Assembly (NCBI GenBank): GCA_017555025.1
Contig: JAFZHC010000009.1
Coordinates: 186,001 to 250,000 of the forward strand
Origin: Akkermansia sp.
GTDB taxonomy: Bacteria; Verrucomicrobiota; Verrucomicrobiia; Verrucomicrobiales; Akkermansiaceae
Direction: 5' to 3'
DNA: 64,000 nucleotides
Shown here: positions 60,074 through 64,000 of the stretch, in pieces
How the letters are laid out: every line of letters starts with the position of its first letter
How positions within the stretch are numbered: the first letter of the stretch is position 1
Translations under genes and position numbers: made by a program
Notes under the pieces: generated by a model
Told to the model about the DNA's origin: nothing
Seen by the model: the letters and a program-made list of their open reading frames with translations, nothing else
The model's database searches: none

Positions 60074-62005
60074 ATGGAGACTGATTCACAGCAGAAAATA
60101 CGCCGCATGAGCGACATCCTTGCCAGCCAGGTTGCGGCCGGTGAGGTGGTGGAGCGTCCCGCCTCGGTAGTTAAGGAGCTGATTGAGAATAGCATCGATG
60201 CCGGAGCAACCATGGTGAGGGTGGAAATTATCCGCGGTGGCGTTTCTCTGATTAAAGTGACGGATAACGGCTGCGGCATGAGCAGAGAAGATGCGCTGAT
60301 GTGCCTGGAACGTCACGCTACCAGTAAGCTGATTAGCTACGATGATCTTTCCTGCATTGAAAATCTGGGGTTCCGCGGCGAGGCTATCCCCAGCATTGCC
60401 TCCGTGGCAGAGCTGCGCATCACCACACGCCGAGAGGAAGATGTGGAAGGCACCATCGTGACTTGCATCGGTGGTGTGGCCGAGCAGCCCCGCAATACCG
60501 GATGTGCTCCGGGGACGGAAATCAGCGTAAGCAACCTCTTTTTCAATACACCGGTTCGCAGAAAGTTCCTGAAGAGCAATGAAACGGAGGCCGGTCACAT
60601 TGAGCATGAAATTAAGCTGCATGCATTAGCCTACCCGGGATTACGGTTTGTCTATGTGCGTGATGGGCAACTCGTTTTTGATTGGCCTGCAACCGGCGAC
60701 TTGCGCCAGCGCATTGCGGACTTCGCCGGTAGAGAACTGGCTGCGGGGTTGCTGCGCATCAAACCGCAGATGGGACCCGGCGTGCATGTCAGCGGCTTCC
60801 TCATGCCGCTTAGTGAGGCTCGTCGCAACCGCCGCATGCAGTTTATTTTCCTCAACACCCGTTCCATTGATGACAAAATTATAGCACGGGCTATACGCGA
60901 TGGTTACGGCGGCTTTCCTACCGGCTTGCACCCGGCTCTCTTCCTGTATCTTGAAGTTGAGCCCGCTTTGGTGGATGTCAATGTGCACCCGGCTAAGAAG
61001 GAAGTGCGTTTTCTGCGCCCGTCAGACATTACCACCACGGTAATGGACGCTGTAGCAGCCACTCTGGCAGCCCATGCCCGAGGTGAAGAAACGCAGATTC
61101 CCTGCGTTAAAAAAACAGAAGAACCGACAACGTCGGCAAAGCCGCAGATTGTTGTACCCGTTCAGAAGCCGGTGATGAAACCGCTCGTCTTAAAGCCGCT
61201 CATTACCCCCGTACAGAAAGAGCTGAAACTGACTGAGCCTCCGACTGCATGCCCACCAGAGCGGCAACCGAAACCTTTTATTCCCCAGCCCCAACCGACG
61301 ATTGAGCCTACGCCAGAAAAGCTCCCTCAGAGTGAGCCGAAATCGGAGCAGACGGCGCCACCGGCCGTTGCCCCAATGCCCAAGCCTACGCCGCTACCGC
61401 CGGTACCGGAGCCGGACCATAGCAAAGCCGGGAAATTCCGGTTTATCGGTAACTGTGCAGGTAACTACCTCATTTTTGAGAATACGGAAGGCCTGGTATT
61501 GCTTGCTCCGCGTGCAGCGCGTGAGCGTATTCTTTTTGAGCGACTGCTGGCCGGTAATGACAGGCCGATTCATTCTCAGCGATTACTGCAATCCGTCATG
61601 CTTGAGTTGGATGCCCGCGACGTCGGCGTCGCGATGGAGGTTAGCAGCCACTTGGAAAAAGCAGGCTTCCGCATATCAAAATTCGGTCAAAGAACCCTTA
61701 AAATTGATGGTGTACCCATGATGTTGAGTCTGCCTAAGGTGGATGAATTTCTGTTGGGGCTCATCCGCACCTTCTCCTCCGGTGAGGTGAAACTCAAACG
61801 AGCAAGAAATCCGTTTGAACCTTATGCCATACAGATGGCGCGACAGTATGCAGCAAGCGAGGATATCAGGCCATGGCTACAGGCGCCTGTTCCTTTGCTG
61901 AATGATTTGCTGAATTGCGAAATTCCCTACTGTACCCCGGCCGGCAAACCGACCATGGTTCCTATATCGATGCACGAACTGGCTCGTAAATTCCAGGTTC
62001 AATAG
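60074..62005 (+). CDS. mutL: DNA mismatch repair protein MutL
   Basis: The 643-residue protein has a GHKL ATPase domain (about 10-330) with IAAGEV-like SQVAAGEVVERPASVVKE, ENSIDAGAT, DNGCGM, ATSKL and GFRGEAIPSIA. A proline-rich linker (about 350-460) leads to a C-terminal dimerisation domain. The endonuclease motif DQHA(X)2E(X)4E of many MutL proteins reads APRAARERILFE here, lacking the first Asp and the His, so nicking activity may be lost. The zinc-site region near the end reads CTPAGKP. The start at 60074 is supported by the promoter. MutL couples MutS to downstream repair. Confidence 0.95.
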   Translation: METDSQQKIRRMSDILASQVAAGEVVERPASVVKELIENSIDAGATMVRVEIIRGGVSLIKVTDNGCGMSREDALMCLERHATSKLISYDDLSCIENLGFRGEAIPSIASVAELRITTRREEDVEGTIVTCIGGVAEQPRNTGCAPGTEISVSNLFFNTPVRRKFLKSNETEAGHIEHEIKLHALAYPGLRFVYVRDGQLVFDWPATGDLRQRIADFAGRELAAGLLRIKPQMGPGVHVSGFLMPLSEARRNRRMQFIFLNTRSIDDKIIARAIRDGYGGFPTGLHPALFLYLEVEPALVDVNVHPAKKEVRFLRPSDITTTVMDAVAATLAAHARGEETQIPCVKKTEEPTTSAKPQIVVPVQKPVMKPLVLKPLITPVQKELKLTEPPTACPPERQPKPFIPQPQPTIEPTPEKLPQSEPKSEQTAPPAVAPMPKPTPLPPVPEPDHSKAGKFRFIGNCAGNYLIFENTEGLVLLAPRAARERILFERLLAGNDRPIHSQRLLQSVMLELDARDVGVAMEVSSHLEKAGFRISKFGQRTLKIDGVPMMLSLPKVDEFLLGLIRTFSSGEVKLKRARNPFEPYAIQMARQYAASEDIRPWLQAPVPLLNDLLNCEIPYCTPAGKPTMVPISMHELARKFQVQ

Positions 62006-62039
62006 GAATTTTAGGCTTTATCAGCCGTTGTTTATGTGA

Positions 62040-62045
62040 TAAAAT
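62040..62045 (+). promoter_or_regulatory. -10 hexamer of the ROK kinase operon
   Basis: TAAAAT ends eight bases before the ATG at 62054. A weak TTTATC lies about 17 bases upstream. The position favours the ATG at 62054 over the one at 62048. Confidence 0.4.
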
Positions 62046-62053
62046 ACATGCGT

Positions 62054-63004
62054 ATGACAGCAGAAGAACTTTCTATCGGTGTAGACATGGGGGGTACTAC
62101 CATCAAATTTGCCGTAGTGCAGGGGACCGAAGTAATCTACAAAGGCGAACCCATGCAGACGGGCGATTACCCCTCTCCCGATTGTATTGTTGATGAAATC
62201 GGCAATAGACTGCGCAACATCATGAAGCTATACCCCTCGGTTAAGGCCGTAGGCATGGGACTGCCGGGCTTCGTTGATCACAAAGCGGGTATAGTTGACT
62301 CCCTCACCAATGTACCCGGTTGGTACGACATCCATATTCGTGATATTCTGAGCAATGCTACCGGTCTGCCCGCAGCAGTCGATAATGATGCCAACTGCAT
62401 GGCTTACGCCGAATGGAAATTAGGCGCGGGGCGTGGTATGAATGATTTGGTCTGTCTTACGCTCGGTACGGGCATTGGCTCCGGCGTGATTGCCGGTGGT
62501 CATTTTGTGCGAGGCCATCTGAGTGCGGCAGGCGAGCTTGGGCAGATGACCATCGATTACAAAGGCCGCATTGGCTACTATGGCAATCAGGGCGCAATTG
62601 AAGATTACATCGGCCACCGCGAAATCACCGCTGAAGCGCAGGCTGCATACGCTGCAGCCGGTCAGCCGCGAGCACTATCGCAATGTGACCCCATCGACTT
62701 GGAAAAGGCAGCCAAGGCAGGATGCCCTGTAGCCCTCGCGCTGTGGGATGATATTGGCCGCAAGCTTGCAGCCTGTCTGATGAACTGCCACTACATCCTG
62801 AACCCCGAGGCCTTTATTATTGGTGGTGGTGTAGCAAAGGCCGGTGAGCTTCTCTTCGAGCCGACACGTCGTTACCTCAAAGCTCAGCTTTACCCCCCGC
62901 ATTACGAAAAGATTAAGATTCTCCCCGCTAAGTTCAGCAACGATGCCGGAATTATCGGTGCCGCTCGACTGGCTCTCAGCGTAGCTAATAACGAAGATTC
63001 GTAA
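62054..63004 (+). CDS. ROK-family sugar kinase (glucokinase-like)
   Basis: The 316-residue protein has the ROK signatures: GVDMGGTTIKFAVV for ATP, VGMGLPGFVD, NDANCMAYAEW with catalytic Asp, and LGTGIGSGVIAGG. It would phosphorylate glucose or an N-acetylated hexosamine. The usual zinc-binding CGXXGCXE is replaced by YYGNQGAIED, so the metal site is lost while the ROK glutamate remains. It precedes the rRNA methyltransferase gene by seven bases. Confidence 0.92.
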   Translation: MTAEELSIGVDMGGTTIKFAVVQGTEVIYKGEPMQTGDYPSPDCIVDEIGNRLRNIMKLYPSVKAVGMGLPGFVDHKAGIVDSLTNVPGWYDIHIRDILSNATGLPAAVDNDANCMAYAEWKLGAGRGMNDLVCLTLGTGIGSGVIAGGHFVRGHLSAAGELGQMTIDYKGRIGYYGNQGAIEDYIGHREITAEAQAAYAAAGQPRALSQCDPIDLEKAAKAGCPVALALWDDIGRKLAACLMNCHYILNPEAFIIGGGVAKAGELLFEPTRRYLKAQLYPPHYEKIKILPAKFSNDAGIIGAARLALSVANNEDS

Positions 63005-63011
63005 TTCCTCC

Positions 63012-63920
63012 GTGATTTCAGACATCAGCAAAGCAGAGCAACGCCTCTGCACCCGTCTGGGGTTAAACGATGATGATGCGCAGCATCTCATCGCGGCGAT
63101 GCGTGCGGGGGCTTCATCCCGCGCGGCCATCGTTCTTTCCCCCAAGGCGCCTGCTGATTATGTACCGCCCTTTGCCTGCGAAGATACGAGTTCGGTCTCT
63201 TGGCTGCCACCCCGTGTATATATACCGAAAGAAGGGGAGCGCCCCACCGCACATGTCGATTATAGCAGCGGGTTATATTACTCGCTTGATTTGTCCTCAT
63301 GCTGGGAGAGCGCTCCGCTTTCTGTCGTACCGGCACCGGCTACCAGTCTCGATATGTGTGCGGCGCCCGGTGGTAAAAGCATGCTGATGGCAGCGCGTTA
63401 CCTCCCGCAGGAGCATACCGCTAACGAGGTGAATGCCGCACGGCGCGGCATCTTGAAACAGAACATGCTGCAATGCGGCGTGCCCAATGTCACCGTTACC
63501 GGTCTGCGCCCAGATCAATGGGCGGCAGAAGGTAAACTTTTTGACTTGGTACTGGCAGATGCCCCGTGTAGTGGCCAGTCTTTGCTGTGCAAAGGCATAC
63601 GCAACCCCGGCTGTCTGGGTGCACAGATGGTAAACGGCAACGCCAAGCGCCAAAAAGGCATCTTGCTGGCTACAGCTCCATGTGTAGCTCCCGGAGGTCA
63701 CATTCTGTACTCCACCTGTACCTACGACCCGGATGAGAATGAAAAAGTAATGGCCTATATACTCAAACGAGTACCGGGCTGGCAAGCTGTGGAAGTACCC
63801 ATCCTTTCGCCGTTCCGCTCTTCGCTGGTAGATTTTCCCTGTTACCGATTGCTGCCGCGGCATGGATTCGGAGCAGGGGGCTTCTGTTGCCTGTTACAGA
63901 AATCACTAATCCTTTCTTAA
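63012..63920 (+). CDS. RsmB/NOP2-type RNA m5C methyltransferase
   Basis: The 302-residue protein begins at a GTG. It has the RNA m5C signatures MCAAPGGKSMLMAARY (motif I), DAPCSGQSLLCKG (motif IV with cysteine) and YSTCTYDPDENEKVM (motif VI with the catalytic cysteine). It methylates cytosine-5 in rRNA or tRNA. It is much shorter than RsmB and lacks the NusB-like N-terminal domain, so it is closer to RsmF/NOP2-type enzymes. Its GTG is seven bases after the ROK kinase stop, so both genes are cotranscribed. Confidence 0.88.
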   Translation: MISDISKAEQRLCTRLGLNDDDAQHLIAAMRAGASSRAAIVLSPKAPADYVPPFACEDTSSVSWLPPRVYIPKEGERPTAHVDYSSGLYYSLDLSSCWESAPLSVVPAPATSLDMCAAPGGKSMLMAARYLPQEHTANEVNAARRGILKQNMLQCGVPNVTVTGLRPDQWAAEGKLFDLVLADAPCSGQSLLCKGIRNPGCLGAQMVNGNAKRQKGILLATAPCVAPGGHILYSTCTYDPDENEKVMAYILKRVPGWQAVEVPILSPFRSSLVDFPCYRLLPRHGFGAGGFCCLLQKSLILS

Positions 63921-63939
63921 CTCAAATCCATTAAACATT

Positions 63940-64000
63940 ATGAAAACCATTAACATCATTGCAACCGTAGCGGCTCTTGCTGCTCCCGCTCTGTTTGCTG
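63940..64000 (+). CDS. N-terminal fragment of a secreted protein
   Basis: An ATG at 63940 opens a frame that runs off the right edge. Its 20 codons read MKTINIIATVAALAAPALFA, a typical signal peptide. The protein cannot be identified. Confidence 0.6.
   Translation, partial: MKTINIIATVAALAAPALFA

Noticed and set aside
1..64000. CRISPR array, tRNA or rRNA genes
   Set aside because: No regularly spaced repeats and no tRNA-like cloverleaf were found in the intergenic stretches.

Overview
The window is dense bacterial chromosome: about 50 protein genes, no rRNA or tRNA, no CRISPR array and no recognisable transposase. It is mostly balanced to moderately GC-rich. The exceptions are a clearly AT-rich gene at 26389-27486 and an AT-rich spacer near 54190-54430. 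The gene mix (serine/threonine kinase with a SpoIIE-type phosphatase, an FHA-like TRAFAC GTPase, a multihaem TPR cytochrome, a class III ribonucleotide reductase, a squalene/phytoene synthase-like protein, both HrpA and HrpB) and the scarcity of Shine-Dalgarno sequences suggest a facultative or strict anaerobe of the PVC group, most likely Verrucomicrobiota. That placement is inference, since no rRNA is present.

Layout. 1-973: thiL (partial) and a CPBP protease. 1000-8889: a five-gene minus-strand operon of an FHA-like/zinc-ribbon GTPase, a large membrane protein with a GAP1-like N-terminus, a second large membrane protein, a phosphoesterase and a phosphopantetheinyl transferase. 9107-9796: a divergent orphan response regulator. 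9999-14374: pgk, mutY, SulP permease. 14444-19113: overlapping serine/threonine kinase and phosphatase. 19269-23706: lipoprotein, hrpB and a thioredoxin-fold protein. 23861-27681: cyclophilin, ABC-F, an acquired acyltransferase and a duplicated ABC-F tail. 27743-32610: ankyrin protein, beta-CASP hydrolase, lysA, AI-2E-family transporter. 32693-41505: CvpA-like protein, octahaem TPR cytochrome, hrpA, Gfo/Idh/MocA oxidoreductase, N-carbamoylputrescine amidase. 41620-48609: an operon of purE, pyrR, pyrB, a degenerate dihydroorotase, an ELM1-family protein, two GT4 proteins and a secreted protein. 49662-53983: OppD-like ATPase, GcvT-like protein, NrdG, and a class III RNR in two pieces. 54473-59897: rRNA methyltransferase, SufE, argF, two secreted paralogues, squalene/phytoene synthase, def. 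60074-64000: mutL, ROK kinase, m5C methyltransferase, and the start of a secreted protein.

Themes. (1) The GTPase operon looks like an uncharacterised envelope-tethered GTPase system and is the best candidate for a new system. (2) At least a dozen promoters with 17-18 bp spacers place the -10 hexamer only 5-10 bases before the start codon, which implies leaderless or near-leaderless mRNAs. (3) Several proteins have lost signature catalytic residues (dihydroorotase, one GT4, MutL endonuclease motif, GTPase switch motif). (4) The glycyl-radical loop of the anaerobic ribonucleotide reductase is on a separate 70-residue ORF, and the large gene has a candidate pair of NrdR boxes. (5) The acyltransferase is bracketed by a roughly 155-bp imperfect duplication of the ABC-F 3' end, recording a recombination event.
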